Below are positions 22,920 through 32,171 of a stretch of 56,641 bases of DNA, in pieces; position 1 is the first letter of the stretch; every line of letters starts with the position of its first letter. The notes under the pieces were generated by a model that was not told the DNA's origin, did not search any database, and worked only from the letters and a program-made list of their open reading frames with translations. A program made the position numbers and the translations under genes. The DNA lies in the NCBI GenBank assembly GCA_910586485.1, contig CAJUIA010000028.1:1-56641 (forward strand). Direction: 5' to 3'. This DNA is from an uncultured Acetatifactor sp. (lineage in GTDB: Bacteria; Bacillota; Clostridia; Lachnospirales; Lachnospiraceae).

Positions 22920-25355
22920 ATGAAATTTGGGTTTTTCGATGATGCCAACCGGGAGTACGTGATTACCACCCCGAAAACTCCCCTGCCCTGGATCAACTAT
23001 CTGGGATGTAACCAGTTCTTCAGCCTGATCTCCAATACCTGCGGCGGTTATACCTTTTACCGGGACGCCAAGCTGCTGCGGCTGACTCGCTATCGTTATA
23101 ATGACGTCCCCACGGATAATAACGGCAAATACTTTTACATAAAGGAAGGCAATGATGTCTGGAATCCCGGCTGGCAGCCTGTGAAAGCGGAGCTGGACAG
23201 CTATGAATGCCGTCACGGCATCGGCTACAGCCGTTTCACTTCCTCCAGAAACAGTCTGAAAGCATCCCTGCTTTCCTTCGTTCCCATGAACGACAACTGT
23301 GAAATACAGAAGCTGACCCTTACCAACGACTCTTCTTCCGCCAAGACCTTTTCCGTATTCTCCTACGTGGAATGGTGTCTCTGGAACGCAGATGACGATA
23401 TGAAAAACTTCCAGCGTAATTTCAGCATCGGCGAGGTCGAAGTAGTGGACTCCACCATCTTCCACAAGACCGAGTACCGGGAGCGCCGCAATCATTTTGC
23501 GCTCTATTCCGTAAACGCTCCCATTGCCGGATTTGATACGATCCGTGAGGACTTTCTGGGCGCATACCGGGGCGCAGACAAGCCCCAGGCGGTAGAAAAC
23601 GGCAGCTGCACCAGCTCCATGGCCAGCGGCTGGGCGCCCATTGCCGCACACCAGCTGGATATAACCCTTGCCCCCGGCGAGAGCAAGACCTATATTTTTG
23701 TGCTGGGCTACATTGAGAATGCCGAGGAAGACAAATGGGAATCCCATGGCGTGATCAATAAGACAAAGGCCTGGGAAATGCTGAAAAAATATGATTCCGA
23801 GGAAGGCGTGGATAAGGCATTTGCCGAGCTTAAGGCTTACTGGCAGCAGCTTTTGTCAAAGTACTGCGTGGAATCCGGAGACGAAAAGGTAAACAGGATG
23901 GTAAACATCTGGAACCAGTATCAGTGCATGGTAACCTTTAACATGTCACGCTCCGCCTCCTATTATGAATCCGGCATCGGCCGGGGCATGGGCTTCCGTG
24001 ACTCCTGTCAGGATCTGCTGGGCTTTGTACACCTGATTCCCGACCGGGCAAGGGAACGGATCATCGACATTGCCTCCACCCAGTTCCAGGACGGCAGCGC
24101 ATATCATCAGTATCAGCCCCTGACCAAGAAGGGAAATTCCGACATCGGCAGCGGCTTCAATGACGATCCCCTTTGGCTCATTGCCGGCACCTCTGCTTAT
24201 GTGCGCGAAACCGGGGATACCTCCATCCTGACGGAGAACGTCCCTTTTGACAATGATATGAGCGTGGCAGCACCCCTGATGAATCATTTAAAGCGCTCCT
24301 TTGATTATACCGTAAATCATAAGGGCCCCCATGGCCTGCCTCTGATCGGGCGTGCAGACTGGAATGACTGTCTGAACTTAAACTGCTTCTCCGCTCATCC
24401 CGGCGAATCCTTCCAGACCTTCGGCCCCAGCGAAGGCCCCGTAGCGGAATCCGTATTCATTGCCGGAATGTTTGTAAAATACGGTGAGGAATATGCCCAG
24501 CTCTGCGAACTCATGGGCGATGAAAACGAGGCCGCAAGGGCACGGAAAGAGGTTGCCGTAATGTACGATACCATCCTTGCAGAGGGCTGGGACGGGGACT
24601 GGTTTCTGCGGGCTTATGACGCGTACAGTCATAAGGTGGGCTCCAAAGAATGTAAGGAAGGCCAGATCTACATCGAGCCTCAGGGCTTCTGTGTACTGGC
24701 CGGTGTGGGCGTCAAAGAAGGCCTTGCACAGCGCGCCCTGGATTCTGTGAAGGAGCGCCTGGATACTAAATACGGCGTAATGATCCTGCAGCCCGCCTAC
24801 ACCGAGTATCATCTGGAGCTGGGCGAGGTTTCCTCCTACCCCCCCGGATACAAGGAAAACGCAGGTATTTTCTGCCATAATAACCCCTGGGTATCTATTG
24901 CCGAGACCGTAATCGGCAGAGGCGACAGAGCCTTTGACATCTATAAAAAGACCTGCCCGGCCTACATTGAGGACATCAGTGAAATCCATCGCACGGAGCC
25001 TTACGTTTACTCCCAGATGGTGGCAGGACGGGACGCAAAATTCCACGGAGAGGCCAAAAACAGCTGGCTCACCGGCACGGCGGCCTGGACCTTTGTCAAT
25101 GTTTCCCAGTATATTCTGGGCGTATATCCTACCCACAACGGACTTTCCGTGGATCCTTGTGTGCCGGAAGGCTTTGGCGATTTCAGCATTACCCGAAAGT
25201 TCCGGGAGGGAACCTATCACATTCAGGTGAAAAATCCCGGCAATGTGCAAAAGGGCGTAGCTTCCATGACTGTGGACGGCAAAGCCGTAGAGGGTCATGT
25301 GATTCCTTATGAAAAGGGGAAAACAGATATAAACGTAGTGATCACCATGGGCTGA
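22920..25355 (+). CDS. cellobiose phosphorylase-like GH94 enzyme
   Basis: This 811-aa cytoplasmic phosphorylase splits cellobiose (or a related beta-linked disaccharide) with phosphate to glucose 1-phosphate and glucose. The N-terminal sandwich begins MKFGFFDDANREYVITTP. The catalytic (alpha/alpha)6 barrel contains GIGRGMGFRDSCQDLLGF, with the general-acid Asp expected in the later GRADWNDCLNL block. Length is normal. ATG 22920 behind GGAGG is preferred over earlier in-frame ATGs. The gene stands alone between tRNA-Ala and a dehydrogenase gene. Cellobiose is the most likely substrate, but cellodextrin or chitobiose is possible. Confidence 0.88.
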   Translation: MKFGFFDDANREYVITTPKTPLPWINYLGCNQFFSLISNTCGGYTFYRDAKLLRLTRYRYNDVPTDNNGKYFYIKEGNDVWNPGWQPVKAELDSYECRHGIGYSRFTSSRNSLKASLLSFVPMNDNCEIQKLTLTNDSSSAKTFSVFSYVEWCLWNADDDMKNFQRNFSIGEVEVVDSTIFHKTEYRERRNHFALYSVNAPIAGFDTIREDFLGAYRGADKPQAVENGSCTSSMASGWAPIAAHQLDITLAPGESKTYIFVLGYIENAEEDKWESHGVINKTKAWEMLKKYDSEEGVDKAFAELKAYWQQLLSKYCVESGDEKVNRMVNIWNQYQCMVTFNMSRSASYYESGIGRGMGFRDSCQDLLGFVHLIPDRARERIIDIASTQFQDGSAYHQYQPLTKKGNSDIGSGFNDDPLWLIAGTSAYVRETGDTSILTENVPFDNDMSVAAPLMNHLKRSFDYTVNHKGPHGLPLIGRADWNDCLNLNCFSAHPGESFQTFGPSEGPVAESVFIAGMFVKYGEEYAQLCELMGDENEAARARKEVAVMYDTILAEGWDGDWFLRAYDAYSHKVGSKECKEGQIYIEPQGFCVLAGVGVKEGLAQRALDSVKERLDTKYGVMILQPAYTEYHLELGEVSSYPPGYKENAGIFCHNNPWVSIAETVIGRGDRAFDIYKKTCPAYIEDISEIHRTEPYVYSQMVAGRDAKFHGEAKNSWLTGTAAWTFVNVSQYILGVYPTHNGLSVDPCVPEGFGDFSITRKFREGTYHIQVKNPGNVQKGVASMTVDGKAVEGHVIPYEKGKTDINVVITMG

Positions 25356-25410
25356 CCAGCCTCTTACCGACGAGTAAAACAGCGGCTCCCAGCGCATGAT
25401 TCACAGAAAC

Positions 25411-25438
25411 GAAATGAGAGGCAAATGCCTCTCATTTC
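25411..25438. terminator. hairpin after the GH94 gene
   Basis: GAAATGAGAGGCA and TGCCTCTCATTTC form a perfect 13-bp palindrome with a 2-nt centre (realistically 11 bp and a 6-nt loop). No T-run follows, so it may be a transcript-stabilising hairpin or operator rather than a true terminator. Confidence 0.5.
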
Positions 25439-25522
25439 ACATGGCCGCCTTATGCTTCAAAATATGTATGAACAGCAGGTTATGCGGAGAAAATATAAAA
25501 CAAAATCACAGGAGGTAAATCC

Positions 25523-26524
25523 ATGAACACATCTTTAAAGATCCTGTTTTATGACACAAAAAGCTATGACCGGGACTCTTTTCAGGAAGCCCTTACAGAT
25601 TTTCCCGATATAGAGATCGAATATACAAAATCCGATCTGGATCCCCGAACGGCAGCACTTGCCGAGGGCTTCGACGCCGTCTGCGCCTTTGTCAGCTCCG
25701 ACATCGGCACTAAGACCGTAGAAATACTGCATCAAAAGGGCATCCGGCTGATCCTGATGCGCTGTGCAGGCTTCAACAACGTAGACCTGGAGACTGCAAA
25801 AAAGTATGACATTCGTGTCATGCGCGTTCCCGGCTATTCTCCGGAAGCCGTGGCAGAGCATGCCATGGCCCTGGCTCTGGCAGCCAACCGCAGACTGCAC
25901 AAGGCCTACAATAAGGTGCGTGAAAACGACTTCAGCCTGAGCGGCCTCATGGGCTTCAACTTTTATGAGAAGACGGCAGGCATTATCGGCACAGGTAAAA
26001 TCGGCGCCGCCATGTGCCGTATCTGCCATGGCTTCGGGATGAAGGTTATCGCCTATGACGTATATGAAAACTCGTCCCTGAAGGAATTCGTAGAATATGT
26101 TTCTCTGGAAAAATTACTGTCTGACAGTGATGTCATTTCCCTTCATTGTCCCCTTATGGATTCCACCTATCATCTGATCAACATTGACACCATCCGTCAG
26201 ATGAAGGACGGCGTCATCCTGGTCAACACCTCCCGCGGGGCGCTGGTAAAAACGGATGATCTCATCGAGGGAATCCGTATGCACAAGTTTGCCGGCGTGG
26301 GGCTGGACGTATATGAGGAAGAAACCAATAATGTTTTCGAGGACCGCTCCGATGAAATTTTAGAGCATTCTACCACCGCCAGGCTCCTGTCCTTCCCCAA
26401 CGTGATGATTACCTCTCATCAGGGTTTCTTTACCAGAGAGGCTTTAAGTGCCATCGCTGAGACCACGCTGCAAAATGCCCGGCTCTTTATCAATGGTCAG
26501 GAAAGCCCTAACGATGTAAAGTGA
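25523..26524 (+). CDS. D-2-hydroxyacid dehydrogenase (D-lactate dehydrogenase-like)
   Basis: This 333-aa NAD-dependent dehydrogenase probably reduces pyruvate (or an aromatic 2-oxoacid) to the D-2-hydroxyacid. It shows RCAGFNNVDLE, the nucleotide loop GIIGTGKIGAAM, the catalytic Arg in LVNTSRGALV and the catalytic His in TSHQGFFT. These features are typical of the D-LDH/LdhA branch. CAGGAGG precedes the start. The arylacetate operon elsewhere in the window makes an aryl-lactate role conceivable, but D-lactate is the plain reading. Confidence 0.9.
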   Translation: MNTSLKILFYDTKSYDRDSFQEALTDFPDIEIEYTKSDLDPRTAALAEGFDAVCAFVSSDIGTKTVEILHQKGIRLILMRCAGFNNVDLETAKKYDIRVMRVPGYSPEAVAEHAMALALAANRRLHKAYNKVRENDFSLSGLMGFNFYEKTAGIIGTGKIGAAMCRICHGFGMKVIAYDVYENSSLKEFVEYVSLEKLLSDSDVISLHCPLMDSTYHLINIDTIRQMKDGVILVNTSRGALVKTDDLIEGIRMHKFAGVGLDVYEEETNNVFEDRSDEILEHSTTARLLSFPNVMITSHQGFFTREALSAIAETTLQNARLFINGQESPNDVK

Positions 26525-26538
26525 AATCATGCGGCTCG

Positions 26539-26850
26539 CTAATCCAGATGAAACACTGTCTGCAGGTCCACGCTGACAGGACTGTTGTCAGGGCTTGTCT
26601 CCATGATGTCCGCCATAAAATCCCACCATTTGCGGTTGATGGCGGTGTCGGCGCCCTTTTTCCACAGTTCTTCATCCTCGATCTCAATATAGCCGAACAG
26701 GGTCAGCGTCTCCCTGTCCAGAAAAATGGTATAATTCCTTCCGCCATATTCATGAATCATTTGCTGCATTTCCGGCCAGAGCTCATTATGGCGCCTTTCA
26801 TACTCAGCCTCCTGGCCGGGATACAGCTTCATTTTAAATCCTTTAATCAT
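26539..26850 (-). CDS. rhaM: L-rhamnose mutarotase
   Basis: This 103-aa protein is of normal size for RhaM, which interconverts rhamnose anomers. GFKMKLYPGQEAEYERRHNE, FGYIEIED and WWDFMADIM are family hallmarks. ATG at 26850 with AGGAG about 9 nt upstream is chosen; ATG 26859 is too close to that site. No other rhamnose genes are in the window. It is convergent with the dehydrogenase gene, with only 14 nt between stops, and follows the MATE gene on the same strand. Confidence 0.9.
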   Translation of the reverse strand: MIKGFKMKLYPGQEAEYERRHNELWPEMQQMIHEYGGRNYTIFLDRETLTLFGYIEIEDEELWKKGADTAINRKWWDFMADIMETSPDNSPVSVDLQTVFHLD

Positions 26851-26923
26851 GGTAATCATTCTCCTTTCTTTTGCGCACTATATTGTTATTTTGTCCAAGG
26901 CTCTCTGTTTCTCACCTGGCCTG

Positions 26924-28318
26924 TCATGCGTTCCCAACAATATTATTCAACCAGACACCCTTCTTAACCAGAATGAAGCCAATGGTACATTTAATCAAAT
27001 CCAACAGCTGACAGCTTAAATACAGGGGCACGATGGAAAGGGCTGTAAAGCGGCTCAGCACAAAGGCAAAGGGCGTAGTTACGCACCAGAGAAAAACGCT
27101 GTCAAAGAGGAAGGTCACAATGGTCTTACCTCCTGTCCGCAAAGTAAAATAAGTGGTGTGCATAAAAGCCCAGATCGGCATACAGCAGGCTGCTACCCGC
27201 AGCAGGCTGGCAGCCAGCGCAGGCACCTGAGGAAAGCCGCTGGTATCGTAAAACTTCGGAAACAACGGCGCCAGCAGGAACAACACCACGCCAAATCCCA
27301 AGCAGGACAGGACGGCAAAGGTAATCAGCCTGGCGTCCGTTTCCTTCGCTTCTTCCATCTTTCCGGCCCCCAAGAGCTGCCCCACTATAATGGCAATGGC
27401 GCTTCCCATAGACATAAACACCACGTTAAACAGGTTGGAGATCGTAGTGGAAATATTTAATGCCGCTAATGCTTCCAGGCCCCGCATGGAATAGCACTGA
27501 TTCAAAACCGCCATGCCTGCTGCCCATAAAATTTCATTAATCATCAGCGGCGTACCCTTACAGATAATCTTACCGGCAAGATTTGCCGGTACCTTTAACT
27601 CACGATATGCTCCCCGAATAAAGGGCATTTGCGCGGCATGGGTATGGGTCCAGAGGATAACGATCAATGCCTGCACGTACCTGGAAATCACCGTAGCCAC
27701 GGCGGCACCTGCCACTCCCAGCACAGGAAAGCCAAGTTTACCGAAAATCAGCAGATAATTTAACACCAGATTCACACATACTGCCGCCACTCCTGCCACC
27801 ATGGGTATTTTGGTCTCCCCGCATTCACGCAGGGTACTGGCATAAATTTCCTCCAACGCAAAGGGTAGCAAGCCCGTAAGCATCACCAGCAGATATTGCT
27901 TCCCATAGCCAAGGGTAGCCTCCAGCTCCACGTCCTGCCCTTCCCCATGAAGATACAGCAGAATCAGATTGTCGCCCTGAAACAATAAAAGTAAAATGCC
28001 CAACAGCAGGAGCGCCAGACAAATATACAGTTTAAAGCGAAAGGTATGCTGTACCCCCTTGTGATCCTTACAGCCATAAAACTGCGCACCGAAAATTCCT
28101 GCCCCGGAAATGGCTCCGAAAATGGCAAGGTTAAACACCAGCAGCAGCTGATTCACGATAGCGATGCCCGTCATCTGCTCGGTGCCTACCCGTCCAACCA
28201 TGATATTGTCCAGCAGACTCACAAAATTTGTGATACCGTTCTGGATCACAATCGGTACTGCCACCCCCAGCACCATGGCATAAAATTTTTTATCTCCAAA
28301 CAGCCTCTTTACGCTCAT
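26924..28318 (-). CDS. MATE-family efflux transporter
   Basis: This 464-aa protein has about 12 membrane segments and the two-fold MATE layout. Early motifs are AVPIVIQNGITNFVSLLDNI and MVGRVGTEQMTG; QFYGCKDHKGVQ lies between halves. It probably exports drugs or metabolites in exchange for Na+ or H+. ATG 28318 (MSVKRLFGDKKF) behind AGAGGT is preferred over a start at 28456 that would add an uncharacteristic polar N-terminus. rhaM follows after 73 nt. Confidence 0.9.
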   Translation of the reverse strand: MSVKRLFGDKKFYAMVLGVAVPIVIQNGITNFVSLLDNIMVGRVGTEQMTGIAIVNQLLLVFNLAIFGAISGAGIFGAQFYGCKDHKGVQHTFRFKLYICLALLLLGILLLLFQGDNLILLYLHGEGQDVELEATLGYGKQYLLVMLTGLLPFALEEIYASTLRECGETKIPMVAGVAAVCVNLVLNYLLIFGKLGFPVLGVAGAAVATVISRYVQALIVILWTHTHAAQMPFIRGAYRELKVPANLAGKIICKGTPLMINEILWAAGMAVLNQCYSMRGLEALAALNISTTISNLFNVVFMSMGSAIAIIVGQLLGAGKMEEAKETDARLITFAVLSCLGFGVVLFLLAPLFPKFYDTSGFPQVPALAASLLRVAACCMPIWAFMHTTYFTLRTGGKTIVTFLFDSVFLWCVTTPFAFVLSRFTALSIVPLYLSCQLLDLIKCTIGFILVKKGVWLNNIVGNA

Positions 28319-28535
28319 TTTATCATTACCTCTTGTAAGCCTTCTCACGTACACAGCAAGGTTTATTCTACACCATGCGGCGCTTCCTGTCCACCGCTTT
28401 TCCGGCAAATCAGTTATGAAAGGTAATTTATCCTGCTTATTTGAAAAGTTTTCCATATTCTTCGTGCAGGTTTCTGCCTTTTAGGAACTATAGACATACT
28501 TTGCAGGCAACTGTGACTTGTTGCAATCATTATAA
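28319..28535. other. intergenic region without a supported gene
   Basis: Apart from the promoter to its right, I see only AT-rich sequence here, including the non-preferred upstream extension of the MATE gene. I see no repeat, tRNA or convincing small gene. Confidence 0.5.
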
Positions 28536-28564
28536 TTGACATCTAAAAAAATTCACCATATAAT
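28536..28564 (+). promoter_or_regulatory. perfect consensus promoter
   Basis: TTGACA (28536-28541), exactly 17 nt and TATAAT (28559-28564) match the sigma-70/sigma-A consensus without a mismatch. It drives the secreted zinc-ribbon-like gene 82 nt downstream and probably the lipoprotein after it. Confidence 0.85.
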
Positions 28565-28645
28565 AAAAGTGTAGAAGAATTATAACCACATTTAATACCC
28601 GCGCAGAAAAATCATAAGGGGTTACAAAAAGGAGGATTCAAAACT

Positions 28646-28987
28646 ATGAAGAAAATTTTACTTACCGTCCCGGCATTGTGCCTGGCAATACTTTTTTGCG
28701 GATTTACGGTCTTAGCGTCAAATCCAAATGATGTAAATTATTGCTCGAACTGCGGCGCTGAACTATACTGGGCTTCAAGCCCCTCCGTAAACTATACGGA
28801 AACACACCTAGTAAAGACAATTTATGTTGATAGTAACGGAGCACCCATTTATGCAACATGCACTGTAGGACACTCGAAAACAGAGGTCGCAAAAATGTGT
28901 CCTAATGGGCATGGCGCTCGTTGGCGCGGAACTCACCATTCCGAAAATCATTCCTACTGCGGCGGGTCCAAATCATATTATGAATAG
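28646..28987 (+). CDS. small secreted protein, zinc-ribbon-like
   Basis: This 113-aa protein has a clear Sec signal peptide (MKKILLTVPALCLAILFCGF to about residue 24, LASN). The mature part has CSNCGAEL near its start and a second cysteine group (ATCTVGH, MCPNGHGAR, SYCGG), suggesting a secreted zinc ribbon or disulfide-rich fold. GGAGG lies 9-10 nt before the ATG. A perfect consensus promoter precedes it. The solute-binding lipoprotein follows after 55 nt. I do not recognise a family. Confidence 0.7.
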   Translation: MKKILLTVPALCLAILFCGFTVLASNPNDVNYCSNCGAELYWASSPSVNYTETHLVKTIYVDSNGAPIYATCTVGHSKTEVAKMCPNGHGARWRGTHHSENHSYCGGSKSYYE

Positions 28988-29042
28988 ATAAAATGAATCC
29001 CTTATGATTTTCTGCCTCTAATTTGATAGAAAGGACCTTATT

Positions 29043-31436
29043 ATGAAAAAGCAGATCCATCAGAAAGTCTTTGCATCTATCATACCCCTGCTTTTATCCG
29101 CCGCCATACTCGCCAGCTGTGGCAACAGAGAAACCGCTCCCCTGACAGAAGAAGAGTCGGCCGGAGGAACAGAGGATACCACCACCTGGAAAACAGCAGG
29201 CTTTGCGATCTCCAAAGATATTGAGGATAAACAGAAATTATGGATTACGGAATTTATTCCCTGGACGCATGAAGATGTTATCCTTAAGGATGAAACGGAA
29301 GATCTGCTCACATTATTTTGGGACCCGCCTTCCCAGATTCTTGGCGAAAAAATATATCGGCTGAATACAGTTTATAATCCTCCGGTGGTAAAGGCCACAA
29401 GGTGGATTCTGGAAATCTATGATACCGTTTCCATGAGTTCTACCGTCAAAGAATTTTCCTATGAGCAACTGGAACAGGCATCATCTGGGAACTGTTATCT
29501 GACAGCTATGGATCTAGTGGGTGAGGACAATTTTGTCTTCCAATGGGAGATATGGGAAACAGACGCCGATCAAATGATTTGTCAAACCACCAGCAGAATG
29601 ATTTACTCAGACTTGCAGAAGGATATACTCAACGTAGATCTGTGGGACATTTATCTGGAAAAGGGTATAGCCAAAGAGGATTCCAGCCCCTATCTTACCC
29701 TTGGTCCGGGATACTGTGTTTGTGACAGCGCGGGAAACACTTACCAAAAAGCTGGAATGGGTAAGCTTGGTTACACTCAGCTGTATGTCATGGACAGAGA
29801 CGGCTCTGTCATTTTGGAATATGAAGGAGAGCCGGAACAGACCATAGAAGAGCCTATGCGGGTCGAAAGCGGGGAACTGATTTTTCCTGTCTATGATATG
29901 AAAGAATCATGTTATCATTTTATATGGCCGGATACAGAAACAGGTGAAACACGCCTTCTGGGAACCATGAGCGTCTCAGCTCGCAGCATAAAACAGCTCT
30001 TTGGTATGCAGGGCAATCTGATCTACTATGAAACTGCAGAAGGTATTGTGGCCTGGAATATTAAAAGTGGAGCCCGGACGCTGGTTTTTGACTATCAGGA
30101 AAATGGAATTCCCCGGATCTTTCAAACCATGCTGGTATTCAGAAACGAACAGCCTCCGCTTCTTCGCCTCTATCGAAGCAGTGACGAAGGTGTTGAGGAC
30201 TGGCTGGCCCCCCTTTCATATGAGCCGGTACAGCGGGAAAATACCTTACAGGTGGCAAATCTGGCAAACGATGTACTGGGCAGCAAACAGGTATCAGAAT
30301 GCGCCGGACTGGCATCCAGAAAGGATATGAATCATACCTATTTCTATCAGGCGGCCGGCCAGGATGCGGATGCCTTTCGGACACAAATCATGGCGGAGCT
30401 TATGGCCGGAAAAGGGCCTGATCTTCTGTATGTAACCAGGTCCGATATGGCGCTGCTGCAGGAACTGGGACTGCTGGCTGATTTAAGGGAGCTGATTCCG
30501 GCGGAGACTCTGGATGATCTCTGGCCTGGCGTGATCAGTATGGGAACGCTTGACGGACAGCTGGTCGGCCTTCCCGGAAATATCGAAGCAGTCCGGGGGC
30601 TGGCAGTTGCCGGCGACACCTGGAGTGAGAATACCTGGCAGCTGGAGGACATTATCTCCCTTATGGAGGAAGGCAGGCTGGAAAACGCTGTGTATTACCC
30701 AAATTCTGGCTCCTACTTTAGCCCCATGGGTACAGCGCGCTGGTTGCTGGAATACAGTCTGGCAGATTCCTTCCTCATCGACTGGACGCATCGTGAGAGC
30801 CATTTTGAAGACGAACGCTTTGTCCGTCTGCTGGAGATGACCAAAGACGGCAGTGACACCCTGTCCGATGATTCGGACAGCTGGTTTCATGGCGGAAAAA
30901 GCATTGCCCTGGTTGACTACTGTTCTTACACTCAAATGAATCATTTTGATGTTATGGCAGACAAGGAAAGGGGACGCTATGTAGGCTTCCCGACAGAGGG
31001 CGACAGCGGAAACTACCTGGAAGCCTCCGGGATGCTGGTGGTAACTATTAATGCCAAAGATACAAAAGGGATTGAAGCCTATCTGGAATACTTTCTGGGA
31101 GAGCAGATTCAGGACATTTGCGAACATCATACCGAAATAACAAACTCTGCCTTAAGTGTTCGCCGTTTCCATGAGAGCGAAATCGAACAGTCGCCGGAAG
31201 GTGAATATCTGTGGCGGGGCGAAGGGCTTTCCGTCCTGGAGGACGGCTCCACCTCCCTCCACCGGGCAATTTCCTTCCTGGAAAGCTGTGTTCCTGCGCC
31301 TGCGCTGCACCCTGAGCTGATGAAAATTATTTCCGAAGAGCTGGAAGCATTTTACACCGGAGACAAAAGCGCTGAGCAGACAGCGAAGATTATCGACGGC
31401 AGAATCCAGATTTATCTGGATGAAAAAAATTATTAA
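29043..31436 (+). CDS. very large extracellular solute-binding lipoprotein
   Basis: This 797-aa lipoprotein has a lipobox ILASCG after a hydrophobic signal. The second half (about residues 420-760) has the look of family 1 solute-binding proteins, for example AELMAGKGPDLLYV, LVGLPGNIEAVRGLA, GKSIALVDY and ASGMLVVTINA. The first 400 residues are beta-rich and Trp/Tyr-rich (YVMDRDGSVILEYEG), perhaps a propeller-like domain. This is far longer than usual binding proteins (about 450 aa). No permease genes are adjacent; MsmX (46586-47695) could energise a distant partner. The role is probably sugar or peptide capture, uncertain. Confidence 0.75.
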   Translation: MKKQIHQKVFASIIPLLLSAAILASCGNRETAPLTEEESAGGTEDTTTWKTAGFAISKDIEDKQKLWITEFIPWTHEDVILKDETEDLLTLFWDPPSQILGEKIYRLNTVYNPPVVKATRWILEIYDTVSMSSTVKEFSYEQLEQASSGNCYLTAMDLVGEDNFVFQWEIWETDADQMICQTTSRMIYSDLQKDILNVDLWDIYLEKGIAKEDSSPYLTLGPGYCVCDSAGNTYQKAGMGKLGYTQLYVMDRDGSVILEYEGEPEQTIEEPMRVESGELIFPVYDMKESCYHFIWPDTETGETRLLGTMSVSARSIKQLFGMQGNLIYYETAEGIVAWNIKSGARTLVFDYQENGIPRIFQTMLVFRNEQPPLLRLYRSSDEGVEDWLAPLSYEPVQRENTLQVANLANDVLGSKQVSECAGLASRKDMNHTYFYQAAGQDADAFRTQIMAELMAGKGPDLLYVTRSDMALLQELGLLADLRELIPAETLDDLWPGVISMGTLDGQLVGLPGNIEAVRGLAVAGDTWSENTWQLEDIISLMEEGRLENAVYYPNSGSYFSPMGTARWLLEYSLADSFLIDWTHRESHFEDERFVRLLEMTKDGSDTLSDDSDSWFHGGKSIALVDYCSYTQMNHFDVMADKERGRYVGFPTEGDSGNYLEASGMLVVTINAKDTKGIEAYLEYFLGEQIQDICEHHTEITNSALSVRRFHESEIEQSPEGEYLWRGEGLSVLEDGSTSLHRAISFLESCVPAPALHPELMKIISEELEAFYTGDKSAEQTAKIIDGRIQIYLDEKNY

Positions 31437-31461
31437 TTCATGATGAGAAATGCCGTACTTC

Positions 31462-32157
31462 TCACACTATGCCCCGAAGCTGCACTTCCTCTATATAGCT
31501 CTTCACTATTTCCAGGATCCTTCTCATGTCATCTTCAGGGAAGGCTTCAAAGCCCGCCTGTATCACATTTTCATCCTTCCTGAAGGACTGCAGATAATAG
31601 GCCCGGCTGCCCTCCAGCAGCCGGCCGATGGCGGCAAATTCCGAAACGGTATGAAGCCCCTGCACCACGGTGGTTCGAAACTCATAAGGAATATGGCAGT
31701 TCTTTAAGATGCCGATACTTTCTTCTATCCTGGAAAAATCCAATCCGGGACAGCCAGCCGCTTTTGCATAATTTTCAGGTGACGCCTTTATATCCATGGC
31801 CACGTAATCCAGCAGCCCTTCCGACAAAAGCCGCAGCAGCACTTTAGAATGATAGCCGTTGGTATCCAGCTTCACAAGGTATCCCAGCTCTTTCAGCTTT
31901 TTTATAAAATCTGCCAGGTCCGGCTGCAGCGTGGGCTCCCCGCCAGTAATGCACACGCCCTCCAGGACCCCCCGCCGCTTTTTCAGATGAGCCAGCACCT
32001 CTTCCTCCGGAATCAGGGGCTGGGATTCCGGCTTCAGCACCAGCTCCCCGTTGTGACAAAACGGACAGCGAAAATTGCAGCCACCGGTAAATACGGTGGC
32101 TGCCACGTGTCCCGGATAATCCAATAATGTGGTCTTGTTAAATCCGTGAATTCTCAT
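31462..32157 (-). CDS. NrdG-like glycyl-radical activating enzyme
   Basis: This 231-aa radical SAM protein has CNFRCPFCHN near residues 27-36 and GVCITGGEPTLQP, typical of anaerobic ribonucleotide reductase activators and pyruvate formate-lyase activases. It would install a glycyl radical on a partner enzyme; none is in the window. It lies 14 nt after malQ in the glycogen operon, an odd place that suggests co-transcription rather than shared function. The stop faces the lipoprotein stop across 25 nt. Confidence 0.83.
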   Translation of the reverse strand: MRIHGFNKTTLLDYPGHVAATVFTGGCNFRCPFCHNGELVLKPESQPLIPEEEVLAHLKKRRGVLEGVCITGGEPTLQPDLADFIKKLKELGYLVKLDTNGYHSKVLLRLLSEGLLDYVAMDIKASPENYAKAAGCPGLDFSRIEESIGILKNCHIPYEFRTTVVQGLHTVSEFAAIGRLLEGSRAYYLQSFRKDENVIQAGFEAFPEDDMRRILEIVKSYIEEVQLRGIV

Positions 32158-32171
32158 TTACTCTAATCTTC

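Noticed and set aside
22869..23747. Long minus-strand frames over the intact GH94 gene and others such as 24378-25397, 32181-33512 and 34244-35404
   Set aside because: Each lies opposite a clearly recognised gene, has no domain of its own and lacks initiation signals.
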